Assembly: GCA_036268615.1 (NCBI GenBank)
Contig: DATATV010000147.1
Span: 14,337 to 78,336 of the forward strand
DNA length: 64,000 bases
Direction of reading: 5' to 3'
DNA from: DATATV01 sp036268615
GTDB lineage: Bacteria; Actinomycetota; Actinomycetes; Mycobacteriales; Pseudonocardiaceae
This document shows, piece by piece, positions 51,734 through 60,185 of the stretch (positions within the stretch are counted from its first letter, which is position 1; the number at the start of each line of letters is the position of its first letter). Made by a program: the position numbers and the translations under genes. The notes below the pieces were generated by a model. It did no database searches. It was not told where the DNA came from and saw only the letters and a list, made by a program, of their open reading frames with translations.

Positions 51734-51838
51734 TCAGTGTTGGCGCGCCTTGAAACGCGGGTTCTTCTTGTTGATGCCGAACAACTTGCCGCGCCGACGG
51801 ACCACTTGTGCGCCAGACTTGTCCTTCATCGACCGCAG
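51734..51838 (-). pseudogene. rpmJ: 5'-truncated Cys-free ribosomal protein bL36 (rpmJ2-type)
   Basis: The frame reads LRSMKDKSGAQVVRRRGKLF then GINKKNPRFKARQH and stops. This is the Cys-minus bL36 paralogue, which replaces the zinc-ribbon form under zinc limitation. A TGA stands directly before the Leu codon (51839-51841), so the first eight or nine codons are missing; only an internal ATG at 51829, giving 31 residues, remains. bL36 is usually about 40 residues. Either a remnant or a shortened gene. It lies antisense between the P450 and the MmyB-like regulator. Confidence 0.7.
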
Positions 51839-51969
51839 TCACCCGCCGGCTACGGGAGATGGCGCATCGGGGCGAGCTGCCCGGGGTCAGCAAGTCCAGC
51901 TGGTGACAGCTCGGCCCGCGGCGGGCGGGTTGGGCGCCGCTTTGTCGGCAACGTCCAGCCCCGCAACAG

Positions 51970-52842
51970 TTAGCGCCGAGCGCTGGGGTCGCCGCTGCGG
52001 TCGCCGCCCTGATCGGCGGCGGTCCACTGCAGGAGGAAGCGCAGCGCTTCGTGGGACGTGCTGTCGGGTGCCGCGGTGAAGGCGACCAACTGCTGGTCGG
52101 GGTGGGTGTCGACGGAGAACTGCTGGACGTCCAGGTCGAGCGTGCCCGCGATCGCGTGGTGGTAGGTCTTGCTGAGCTGCCGTGGGCCGCGTACCTGGTG
52201 GCTGGCCCACCAGGTACGGAAGTCCGGGTCGCGGACGCTCAGTTCGCCGACCAGCGCGCTCAGCACGGCATCGTGCGGATTACGGCCTGCCTCCATCCGT
52301 AGCACCGCGACGCAGTCGCGGGCGGCGCGCGGCCAGTCCGCGTAGAGGGAGCGGAAGGTGCGGTCGAGGAAGGTCAGCCGGATCAGGTTGCGCTCGGCCG
52401 GAGCCAGCGCGCCGAAGTCGGTCAGCAGGGCGGCGGCTCCGCGGTTCCAGGCCAGCACGTCCAGTCGGCGGTTCAGCACCAGCGCGGGGATGTCGGGCAT
52501 GCTGTCCAGCAGTTGCCGCAGCCGTGGGGCCACGCCGGGCTGCCGGGCGGGCGCGGCCAGCGCGACCTCGGCCACGGTGAACAGGTAGTCCCGTTCGTCC
52601 GCGGCCAGTCGCAGCGCATCGGCCAGCGCGTCGAGGACCGGTCGGGAGGCCCGGCGAGTGCGCCCCTGCTCCAGCCGGACGATGTAGTCGACGCTCACGT
52701 GCGCGAGTTGCGCCAGTTCCTCCCGGCGCAGGCCCGGCACCCGGCGCAGCCTGCCGTCATCGGCCAGGCCCGCCTGGTGCGGGTGGAGCGCGGCGCGGCG
52801 GGCGCGCAGGAATTCGCCCAGCTCGTTGCCTTCGGTAGCCAC
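51970..52842 (-). CDS. XRE-family regulator with MmyB-type ligand domain
   Basis: 290 residues from GTG at 52842. An N-terminal helix-turn-helix (LGEFLRARRAALHPHQAGL, then GLRREELAQLAHVSVDYIVRLEQGR) is followed by the MmyB-like PAS-related domain (LLDSMPDIPALVLNRRLDVLAWNRGAAALL, DCVAVLRMEAGRNPHDAVLSALVGELS, KTYHHAIAGTLDLDVQQF), which binds a hydrophobic ligand. Regulators of this class typically control the divergent gene, here the hydrolase at 52982, across a 139-bp gap. Confidence 0.9.
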   Translation of the reverse strand: MATEGNELGEFLRARRAALHPHQAGLADDGRLRRVPGLRREELAQLAHVSVDYIVRLEQGRTRRASRPVLDALADALRLAADERDYLFTVAEVALAAPARQPGVAPRLRQLLDSMPDIPALVLNRRLDVLAWNRGAAALLTDFGALAPAERNLIRLTFLDRTFRSLYADWPRAARDCVAVLRMEAGRNPHDAVLSALVGELSVRDPDFRTWWASHQVRGPRQLSKTYHHAIAGTLDLDVQQFSVDTHPDQQLVAFTAAPDSTSHEALRFLLQWTAADQGGDRSGDPSARR

Positions 52843-52981
52843 GGCTCCAGTCTCCCCGAGGTCGCGGCCGGCTGCCTGGTACTGACCTGCATAGGCAGTT
52901 TCCTCCCTGGTACCCCGCGCCGGCCGGCGCGACGGTGGACGTCGTCGGACATCCACTTCGGACGACTGGAGCGCGGCACCC

Positions 52982-53968
52982 ATGCGGACAGCTGTCACCT
53001 TTCTCAGCAACGGCCTGAAGATCGCCGGCCACCTGTACACCCCCGAGGACACCGCCGGCCCGTGCGCCGCCCTCGTCGTCGGCCACCCCGGTAGCGGCGT
53101 CAAGGAGCAGGCCGCCGGCCTGTACGCGCGGCGCCTGGCCGAGCAGGGCTTCGTCACCCTCGCGTTCGACGCCGCCTACCAGGGCGAGAGCGAAGGCGAG
53201 CCGCGCGGCCTTGAGGACCCGGCCCACCGGGTCGAGGACATCAAGGCCGCGGTCTCGTTCCTCTCCACCCGCGACGAGGTCGATCCCGACCGCATCGGGA
53301 TGCTCGGCATCTGCGCGTCCGGCGGCTACGGCCTGGCCGCCACCGCGACCGATCAGCGCATCAGGGCGCTGGGCACGGTCAGCGCCGTCGACATCGCCCG
53401 CCAGTTCCGCCTCGGCGCCGACGGCACCCAGGACGCCACCGTCATCCAGGACATGCTCGCCGCCGCCGCCGCGGCCCGCACCGCCGAAGCCCACGGCGAC
53501 GGCGTCGGGACCTTCGACCTCTTTCCGGACACCGAGGCGGCGGCCCGCGCGGCCGGACCGCACGTCTACGAGGGCTGGGAGTACTACCGCACCCCGCGTG
53601 CCGAGCACCCGCGCTCGGCGAAGTCGTTGACCTGGAGCAGCGTCGACCGCGTCGTCACCTTCGATGCCTTCGGCTGCGTCGACCTGATCGCGCCGCGCCC
53701 GCTGCTCATGGTCGTCGGCCGCGCGGCGGTGACCTCCTGGATGAGCGTGGCGGCGTTCCAGCGGGCGCTCGGCCCGAAGGAACTGCACTGGATCGAGGGC
53801 GCCACACACAGCGACCTCTACGACAGGGACGAGTACGTCACGCCCGCGGTCGCGAAGCTGACCGATTTCTTCCGGAGCCGGCTGCCCGGGACCGATCAGC
53901 CAAGCCAGCCCGACGCGGCTGTTCCGTTCAACGGAACAGATCCTCGTGAAATCTCGAAGTTCGATTGA
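52982..53968 (+). CDS. YcjY/DLH-like alpha/beta-hydrolase
   Basis: 328 residues with no signal peptide. VVGHPGSGVKEQAAGLYARRLAEQGF precedes a nucleophile elbow that reads LGICASGGYG, the form seen in YcjY-like and dienelactone-hydrolase-related proteins where Cys, not Ser, is at the nucleophile position. IAPRPLLMVVG holds the acid region and EGATHSDLYD the His. It is divergent from the MmyB-type regulator, which probably controls it. The substrate is unknown. Confidence 0.82.
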   Translation: MRTAVTFLSNGLKIAGHLYTPEDTAGPCAALVVGHPGSGVKEQAAGLYARRLAEQGFVTLAFDAAYQGESEGEPRGLEDPAHRVEDIKAAVSFLSTRDEVDPDRIGMLGICASGGYGLAATATDQRIRALGTVSAVDIARQFRLGADGTQDATVIQDMLAAAAAARTAEAHGDGVGTFDLFPDTEAAARAAGPHVYEGWEYYRTPRAEHPRSAKSLTWSSVDRVVTFDAFGCVDLIAPRPLLMVVGRAAVTSWMSVAAFQRALGPKELHWIEGATHSDLYDRDEYVTPAVAKLTDFFRSRLPGTDQPSQPDAAVPFNGTDPREISKFD

Positions 53969-54124
53969 CCGGAAGCGACCCTTTCATCACTGACAACATC
54001 GTTGTCTGCGCGACACATCGCACCTAAACTGCACTCCCGGGTGCGGCGCGCACACTGTCGTTCCGCTGACAGGAACGAGCCGCCGGGTGGGGTCGATCGA
54101 TCTCCGGACAGATTGGAAGCGATG

Positions 54125-55537
54125 ATGACCGAGACCGTCGATCCCACCCAGGGGCCGGCCTCCGCCGGGGTGCCGTCAGCGCGATCGGCACCCGCCGCGG
54201 AGATCGCGACGCTTGCCCGGGCGATGGCGGCGACGTCCTGGGACCGGGTGCCCACGCCGCTGCGGGCCCACGCGATCGACCTCGTCATCGATTCCATCGC
54301 GGTGATCGGTGGTGGTTCCGTCGATCCGGCCATGGTGTCACTACGTGCCGCGATCGCCTCCTGCGACGGCCCCAGCACCGTGATCGGGCCCGGATCTGGC
54401 GCCGCGACACGCGATGCCGTACTGCTCAACGCGGCGCCGATCACGGTGTTGCAGCGGCAGGACGGCTTCTCCGACGCGATCGGGCATCCGGCGAGCCAGC
54501 TGGTCGCGACCCTCCTGCCGATTGCCGAGTTACGCGGCACCAGTGCCCGGGAGTTCCTCGAAGCCTTCGTCGGCGGCTACGAGGTGGCGGCCCGAATCGG
54601 GATCGCGCTCGGCGGGGTGCCCACGCACCTCCACGACATCGGCAACTGGGTGACGCTCGGTGTGAGCGCTGCCGCCGCGTTCCTCCTTGCCGGTCGTGAT
54701 GTCAGCAGCATTGCCGCGGCGATCGAGGGAAGCGCCTCGTTGGGACTCGCGTTCGACCGCTACACGACCGCGGCCGGGGCGACGATGCATCATCTCTACC
54801 CGGCGATGGCCGCCGTCGAGGCGCTCAGTGTGGGGGAGGCTGCCGCAGCCGGCCTGCTGGCCGTGCCGGGCACCGTTGAGCGCTTCTACAGTCGTTATTC
54901 CGGCCGGAACTTCGATCCGACGGCGCTTGTCGCCGGTGTGGATGCCATGGGGTGGAACCATTATCTGATTGGTGGCGGGTACGTGAAACTGCACCCGAGC
55001 TGCGCGCACCTACACGGGGTGAACGACGCGGTCGATCTGCTCATCGCCGAGGAGCGGGTGCGTGAGCAGGACGTGGCGCACGTCGAGCTGGCGGTGTTCG
55101 ACGACGCGATGCGGATCGAGTCGCGTGATCCGCACAACGAACTCGCGGCACGTTTCAGCGCTCGGGCGACCGTCGCGGCGGCGCTGCGGTACGGACATCT
55201 CGACGACACCGGCCTGCTGAATCCGACCGCGCTGGCGCCGCTGATGCGCCGCATCCAGGTGCGGCACGACCCGGCCCTCGACCGCCACAAGCCGGCCGGG
55301 CGGCCGGGCCGGGTCACGGTGACCCTCAACGACGGGCGGGTCGTGTCCCGCACGGTGATCCACCCGCGCGGCACACCGCAGGTCCCGGCGACGGATTCCG
55401 AGCGACAGCGGAAGGCCCACACGCTGCTCAGCCGCCCGTACGGCGACGCGCGCGCCGACGAGATCGTCACTACGATTCGTGCGCTGCCGTCGGCCCACTC
55501 CCTGCACGATCTGACGGCGATCCTGCGCACAAGCTGA
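54125..55537 (+). CDS. MmgE/PrpD-family protein
   Basis: 470 residues from ATG at 54125 (GGAAG 5 nt upstream; ATG at 54122 is adjacent). It begins with a polar tail, then ATLARAMAATSWDRVPTPLRAHAIDLVIDSIAVIGGG, typical of the family. HPASQLVATLLPIAE and GYVKLHPSCAHLHGVNDAVDLL are conserved blocks. Relatives include 2-methylcitrate dehydratase, cis-aconitate decarboxylase and others, so the reaction is not certain. It stands alone; no prpB or prpC gene is near. Confidence 0.85.
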   Translation: MTETVDPTQGPASAGVPSARSAPAAEIATLARAMAATSWDRVPTPLRAHAIDLVIDSIAVIGGGSVDPAMVSLRAAIASCDGPSTVIGPGSGAATRDAVLLNAAPITVLQRQDGFSDAIGHPASQLVATLLPIAELRGTSAREFLEAFVGGYEVAARIGIALGGVPTHLHDIGNWVTLGVSAAAAFLLAGRDVSSIAAAIEGSASLGLAFDRYTTAAGATMHHLYPAMAAVEALSVGEAAAAGLLAVPGTVERFYSRYSGRNFDPTALVAGVDAMGWNHYLIGGGYVKLHPSCAHLHGVNDAVDLLIAEERVREQDVAHVELAVFDDAMRIESRDPHNELAARFSARATVAAALRYGHLDDTGLLNPTALAPLMRRIQVRHDPALDRHKPAGRPGRVTVTLNDGRVVSRTVIHPRGTPQVPATDSERQRKAHTLLSRPYGDARADEIVTTIRALPSAHSLHDLTAILRTS

Positions 55538-55559
55538 CCCGCGCGTGGCGATCGCCGGA

Positions 55560-55586
55560 TGTCGATCGTGGGTCCTCGGCTCCGAC
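55560..55586 (+). promoter_or_regulatory. ECF42-type promoter (VOC-DGPF-sigma operon)
   Basis: TGTCGA (55560-55565), 17 bp and CGAC (55583-55586) match the ECF42 consensus, with the same spacing as the sites at 22266 and 22866 but the A variant in the -10. It lies 58 bp before the VOC gene start and fits autoregulation of the second ECF42 module. Confidence 0.75.
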
Positions 55587-55643
55587 CTTGGGATGAGGGC
55601 CCCGCTCACCGGGGCACCCCATGACCCGACGAGAGGACCGAAT

Positions 55644-56024
55644 ATGGGCCGGCCTGTGGTGCACTTCGAGATCATCGGGAGCGCGCCGGACGCGCTGCAC
55701 GACTACTACGGCGAACTGTTCGGCTGGACGTTCGACACCGGTGACGCGACCAGCGAGAAAGTCTCCCAGCCCGGCAAGTACCACTTCGTGGACGGCAGCA
55801 CTACCGGCGGCGGCATCAACGGCGGGATCGGCGGCGGCGAGGGCTATCAGCGCCGGGTCCTGTTCTACGTCGGCGTACCCGACGTCGAGGCCGCCCTGAC
55901 GACGGCCGTCAGCCTGGGTGGCACCCGGTTGCTGGGCCCCGAGCCGGCCTCCGGCGACTTCACCGTCGGGCAGTTCGCCGACCCGGAAGGTAACGTGATC
56001 GGGGTGGCCGGCCCGTCGGCCTGA
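55644..56024 (+). CDS. VOC (glyoxalase-like) domain protein
   Basis: 126 residues: VVHFEIIGSAPDALHDYYGELFGWTFDTG, a Gly-rich middle and FTVGQFADPEGNVIGVAG make a single VOC fold of the kind found next to ECF42/ECF41 sigma genes. AGAGGA lies 6 nt upstream of the ATG. First gene of the second ECF42 module. Whether it binds a metal and has an enzymatic activity is not clear. Confidence 0.85.
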   Translation: MGRPVVHFEIIGSAPDALHDYYGELFGWTFDTGDATSEKVSQPGKYHFVDGSTTGGGINGGIGGGEGYQRRVLFYVGVPDVEAALTTAVSLGGTRLLGPEPASGDFTVGQFADPEGNVIGVAGPSA

Positions 56025-56066
56025 CCGACGCCCGCCCGGCTCGACGTGCGTGCGGAAGGGGCCACG

Positions 56067-56462
56067 GTGAAGTACCTGCTGCTGATCTACAGCAATCCGG
56101 AGAACTGGGAACACCCCATTTTCTTGCACAGCCCGGAGTTCCTGGCCATGTCCGCCGAGGACCGGGCAGCGCTGAGCGACCAGTCGGACACCCTGCACCG
56201 GGAGATCGCCGAATCCGGGGAGCTTGTGGTGGCCTCGGCGTTGGCCGATCCACTCACCACCCGCACCGTCCGGGTCCGCGACGGGGTCGCGGCCACCACC
56301 GACGGTCCGTACGTGGAGATCAAGGAACAGTTGGCGGGCTACCTCGTGGTGGACTGCGACAGCCCGGACCGCGCGGCCGAGATCGCCGCCCGCATCCCCG
56401 ACGCACGGTTCGGTGGGGTGGAGGTTCGTCCCATCATGGGCATGTCCGGCCAGGAAATGTGA
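56067..56462 (+). CDS. DGPF-family (YCII-like) protein
   Basis: 131 residues from GTG at 56067 (VKYLLLIYSNPENW; GGAAGGGG upstream). The family motif reads TTDGPYVEIKEQLAGYLVVD, so the eponymous Phe is Tyr here. It overlaps the sigma gene by 4 bp. Obligate neighbour type for ECF42 factors; its function is unresolved. Confidence 0.87.
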   Translation: MKYLLLIYSNPENWEHPIFLHSPEFLAMSAEDRAALSDQSDTLHREIAESGELVVASALADPLTTRTVRVRDGVAATTDGPYVEIKEQLAGYLVVDCDSPDRAAEIAARIPDARFGGVEVRPIMGMSGQEM

Positions 56463-57727
56463 CCGCCGAAGCCGGGCGGCCCGCGGAACCGGTGGAGGAC
56501 CTGCTGCGCCGGTGCGCGCCGCGGGTCCTCGCCGCGTTGGTACGCCGCTACCGCGACTTCGACACCGCCGAGGACGCCGTCCAGGAAGCACTCCTGGCCG
56601 CCGCGACACAATGGCCCGCCCAGGGCATCCCCGACAGCCCCGTCGGCTGGCTGATCACCGTCGCTTCCCGCCGGCTGGCCGACCACCTCCGCAGCGAGCA
56701 CGCCGGCCGCCTGCGCGAGGAACACGTGTTCTCCCGGCTCACTCCGGACGACCAGTTCGCACCCGCCGCCGACGCCCCGCCGGAGACCGACGACACGCCG
56801 ATCCTGCTGTTGTTGTGCTGCCATCCCAGCCTCACCTCAGCCGCACAGATCGCACTCACCCTGCGCGCGGTCGGCGGTCTGACCACCGCGGAAATCGCCC
56901 GGGCGTTCCTGATTCCCGACACCACCATGGCCCAACGCATCAGCCGCGCCAAACAACGAATCCGTGCCGAGGGCGCCACCTTCCGCCTGCCGCCCGAACA
57001 CGAACTCGCGCAGCGGCTGCACGCCGTGCTGCACGTGCTGTACCTGATCTTCAACGAGGGCTACACCGCGACATCGGGCCCCAGCCTGACACGGACCGAC
57101 CTGACCGGAGAGGCGATCCGGCTGACCCGCATGGTCCACCGGGCGCGGCCCGACGACGGCGAGGTCGCGGGCCTGCTGGCGTTGATGCTGCTGACCGAAG
57201 GCCGCCGCCCGGCCCGCACCCGACCCGACGGCAGCCTGGTTCCGCTGGCCGAACAGGATCGGAGCCGGTGGAACCAGGAGTCCATCCGGGACGGTCGGAC
57301 CCTGATCACCCGGACCCTGTCCCACGCCAGGGTCGGCCCCTACCAGTTGCAGGCCGCCATTGCCGCCGTGCACAGCGAAGCAGCCGAGGCGGACCAGACC
57401 GACTGGCCGCAGATCGTGCAGCTGTACCGACTGCTCGACGACGCGGCCCCCAACCCGGTTGTCACCCTGGGTCGCGCGGTCGCGGTCGCGATGGTCCACG
57501 GCCCGCACACCGGGCTCGAACTGCTCGAACCGCTGCGTGCCGACGCCCGGTTGGCGCGGTACCACCGGTTGCCCGCCGTCCGCGCGCACCTGCTGGAGAT
57601 GGCGGGCGACCACTCGGCCGCCCTCGACTCGTACCGCCTGGCCGCGCGGCTGACCACCAGCCTGCCCGAACAGCGCTACCTGCACAGCCGCGCCGCGCGT
57701 CTGGCCGGGAACGATCGGGACGGCTAG
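56459..57727 (+). CDS. ECF42-group RNA polymerase sigma factor
   Basis: 422 residues. Region 2 (YRDFDTAEDAVQEALLAAATQWP) and region 4 (LTLRAVGGLTTAEIARAFLIPDTTMAQRISRAKQRIR) precede the long ECF42 C-terminal TPR-like extension with LIFNEGYTATSGP. Residues such as TTAEIARAFLIPDTTMAQRIS are nearly the same as in the factor at 23367, explaining why both modules have similar promoters. GTG start overlaps the DGPF gene. Confidence 0.9.
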   Translation: MTAEAGRPAEPVEDLLRRCAPRVLAALVRRYRDFDTAEDAVQEALLAAATQWPAQGIPDSPVGWLITVASRRLADHLRSEHAGRLREEHVFSRLTPDDQFAPAADAPPETDDTPILLLLCCHPSLTSAAQIALTLRAVGGLTTAEIARAFLIPDTTMAQRISRAKQRIRAEGATFRLPPEHELAQRLHAVLHVLYLIFNEGYTATSGPSLTRTDLTGEAIRLTRMVHRARPDDGEVAGLLALMLLTEGRRPARTRPDGSLVPLAEQDRSRWNQESIRDGRTLITRTLSHARVGPYQLQAAIAAVHSEAAEADQTDWPQIVQLYRLLDDAAPNPVVTLGRAVAVAMVHGPHTGLELLEPLRADARLARYHRLPAVRAHLLEMAGDHSAALDSYRLAARLTTSLPEQRYLHSRAARLAGNDRDG

Positions 57728-58003
57728 CGCGTGGTGTCCGTCTCCACCCGACAAGACCGACCCGCCCCTGTCCCGGCAGGAGTCGATCCCAGCCGGACGC
57801 ACCGAACGAATGAGCTGACAGCACCTCATTTCGGTTATGCCCGGGTGCAATTCACCAGCGAGCGGGCCAATTTCTGACGCGTCGACTGGATCGATTACCA
57901 AATCGGTGCAGTGATGAGTACTACACCGTCGTCGACAGCGGGTATTTCCGCATCTTGGTAACCTTGAGATCTTGTTTTCGGCGCGGGTGGAGGAGTGGGT
58001 GTC

Positions 58004-59851
58004 GTGGTCGCGGACGTGAACGCCGCTCTCGATAAGGCGGGGCTGAAGAACGCTCAAGTGCGGGAGTTCGTCCGCCACTGGGCCGATTTCACCGGCGCCG
58101 ACCGCGTCGAGGTGGTCAGTACCGAGGACGACCCCCGGCTGATCCAGGAATCGCTGGCCGCGGGCGAGATCCTGCCGGCCGGTGAGGGCCGCTACTACGC
58201 ACGCAGTTACACCAAGGACACCGCCCGGTCCGAGGAACGCACCGTTGTCGCGACGAACAACCCGGCGGACAAGGGCGTGTACAACAACTGGCACCCCGCC
58301 GCGGAGATGCGGCCGCTGCTGGAGGAGCGGATGCGCGGCGCGTGCCGCGGCAAGACGATGTGGGTGGTGCCCTACCTGATGGCCCCGCCCGGGTCGCCGC
58401 TGGAGGCGTACGCGGCCGGTGTCGAACTCACCGACCACCGCACCGTCGCCCTGCACATGATCCGGATGGCCCGCGTCGGCGTCGAGTACATCAACGACCT
58501 CGCCGATCCCGACTCGTTCGTGCGCGCCGTGCACGTCACCGGCGACCTGGAGCGGCTCGGCCAGGGCACGCCCGACGACCAGCGGTACTTCGTCACCGTC
58601 GCCGACGAGCGCACCATCCTGCACTTCGGCTCGTCCTACGGTGGCAACGCGCTGCTCGGCAAGATCGCGCACGGCCTGCGCCAGGCCGCCTACGACGGCT
58701 GGGCGTCCGGCGAGTTCCTGGCCGAGCAGTTCATGCTGCTGGGCATCACCGACAAGCAGACCGGACGGACCTACCACGTGTCCGGCGGCTTCCCCAGCGC
58801 CTCGGGCAAGACGAACCTGGCCATGATGCTGCCGCCGGACGCCCTCGGCGACCGGTACGACGTGCGCTTCTACGGTGACGACATCGCGTGGCTGCGGGTG
58901 GACCCCGCCGACGGCCGGATCTATGCGATCAACCCGGAGTTCGGCGTGTTCGGCGTCGCCAGGGACACCAACGAGACGACCAATCCCACCGCGCTGGCCG
59001 CGGTCGGGCCGGGCACCGGAACGCTGTTCACCAACGTCGCGCACAACGCGGACAGCGGCGAGGTGTGGTGGGAGGGCCGGACGCCGCAACCGCCCGCCGA
59101 CACCACCGGCTGGCGGGACTGGACCGGCCAGCTGATCGCCGAGCGCTCCGACGACGAGCGCGACAACTCCTGGGCGCACCCGAACAGCCGGTTCACCACG
59201 ACCCTGGCCAACGTGCCGAACATCGCGACCGACTTCGAGAACCCGAAGGGTGTGCCGGTCGACGCGATCATCTTCGGCGGCCGCACCCGCGACCGGGAAC
59301 CGCTGATCCGTGCCATCACCGACCTGGCCGAGGGCGTGTACGACGGGCTGACCCTCGGCGCGGAGGCCACCTTCGCCGCCGAGGGCGTCGACGGGCAGCT
59401 GCGCTACGACCCGATGTCGATGCGCCCGTTCATGGCCTATCCGGAGGGTGCGTACGCCGCGCACTGGCTCAAGATCATCGGCGCGGCCGCGGATCAGCCG
59501 ATCTTCGCGCACGTGAACTGGTTCCAGCGCGACCCGGACGACGGCCACTACATCTGGCCGGGCTTCCGGGAGAACCTGCGGGCGCTGCTGTGGTTGGTGC
59601 GGCTGAAGGCCGGCGAGGTGTCCGGCCGGCCGACCCCGGTCGGGATCATCCCCACGCCGGAGGAACTGGACCTGACCGGTCTCGACCTGGCCGACGGCGA
59701 TCTCGATCGGCTGCTCGCCCTCGACGTCGATCGGTGGCGGGCGGAGATGGGCCGCCGGGAGGACCACCTCGCCCAGTTCCCCGACCTGCCGGAACCGATC
59801 TGGCAGGCGCACCGTAGGGTCGCCGCCGCGCTGGCCGCCTGGACGCGGTAA
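58004..59851 (+). CDS. pckG: Phosphoenolpyruvate carboxykinase (GTP)
   Basis: 615 residues from GTG at 58004 (AGGAG 8 nt upstream; GTG at 57995 lies inside the ribosome-binding site). It converts oxaloacetate and GTP to PEP. TNNPADKGVYNNWH, HFGSSYGGNALLGKIAHG, the P-loop FPSASGKTNLAM (263-274), FYGDDIAWLRVDP and HVNWFQRDPDDGHYIWPGF are all recognised. The P-loop carries Ser267 where nearly all GTP-type enzymes have the hyper-reactive Cys (FPSACGKT). It links fatty-acid and propionyl-CoA-derived C4 acids to gluconeogenesis. The 276-bp gap before it contains no gene. Confidence 0.93.
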   Translation: MVADVNAALDKAGLKNAQVREFVRHWADFTGADRVEVVSTEDDPRLIQESLAAGEILPAGEGRYYARSYTKDTARSEERTVVATNNPADKGVYNNWHPAAEMRPLLEERMRGACRGKTMWVVPYLMAPPGSPLEAYAAGVELTDHRTVALHMIRMARVGVEYINDLADPDSFVRAVHVTGDLERLGQGTPDDQRYFVTVADERTILHFGSSYGGNALLGKIAHGLRQAAYDGWASGEFLAEQFMLLGITDKQTGRTYHVSGGFPSASGKTNLAMMLPPDALGDRYDVRFYGDDIAWLRVDPADGRIYAINPEFGVFGVARDTNETTNPTALAAVGPGTGTLFTNVAHNADSGEVWWEGRTPQPPADTTGWRDWTGQLIAERSDDERDNSWAHPNSRFTTTLANVPNIATDFENPKGVPVDAIIFGGRTRDREPLIRAITDLAEGVYDGLTLGAEATFAAEGVDGQLRYDPMSMRPFMAYPEGAYAAHWLKIIGAAADQPIFAHVNWFQRDPDDGHYIWPGFRENLRALLWLVRLKAGEVSGRPTPVGIIPTPEELDLTGLDLADGDLDRLLALDVDRWRAEMGRREDHLAQFPDLPEPIWQAHRRVAAALAAWTR

Positions 59852-59907
59852 CGGGGTCGCGCGACCTGATCAGGGCCCCGGTCGACGGAGATGGGCGCGG
59901 CGCCCGG

Positions 59908-60089
59908 TCAGGTAGGTGGCCGGCTGGTGCGGAACGCCAGGGCGGTCGCCGTACCGTTGCGCAGCAGTTCTCGCGGAAGGCCCCAGCTGTCGCACCGGCG
60001 TGGGCCGGCTCGGGGCGGAACCAGCACAGCGGCCCGCGCACCGCCACGTTCTTGGTCAACGAGCGGTCGTCGGTCACGGCGTTGGACAC
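59908..60089 (-). pseudogene. Possible small gene interrupted by a frameshift
   Basis: On the minus strand one frame reads VSNAVTDDRSLTKNVAVRGP and continues LCWFRPEPAHAGATAGAFRE; a second frame then continues ELLRNGTATALAFRTSRPPT before TGA at 59908. Joining them needs a single-base shift near 59970, where CGCGAGAACTG would read CGC-GAG-GAA-CTG with one extra G. The joined product would be about 60 residues. Family unknown. A sequencing error or chance reading is possible. Apart from this the 334-bp gap before the next gene is empty. Confidence 0.3.
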
Positions 60090-60185
60090 CCGGGTACGCG
60101 TGCCCTGCTCCTGCGGCCCTGCGGCGGTCGGCGTCCTGTCGATGGGTCACGCATGATCGCCCATCCGGTTGGGTATCTCATTGCC

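Noticed and set aside
56837..59812. 991-codon minus-strand open frame opposite the sigma and pckG genes
   Set aside because: It is a shadow of two strongly conserved genes; its composition is typical of antisense GC-rich sequence.
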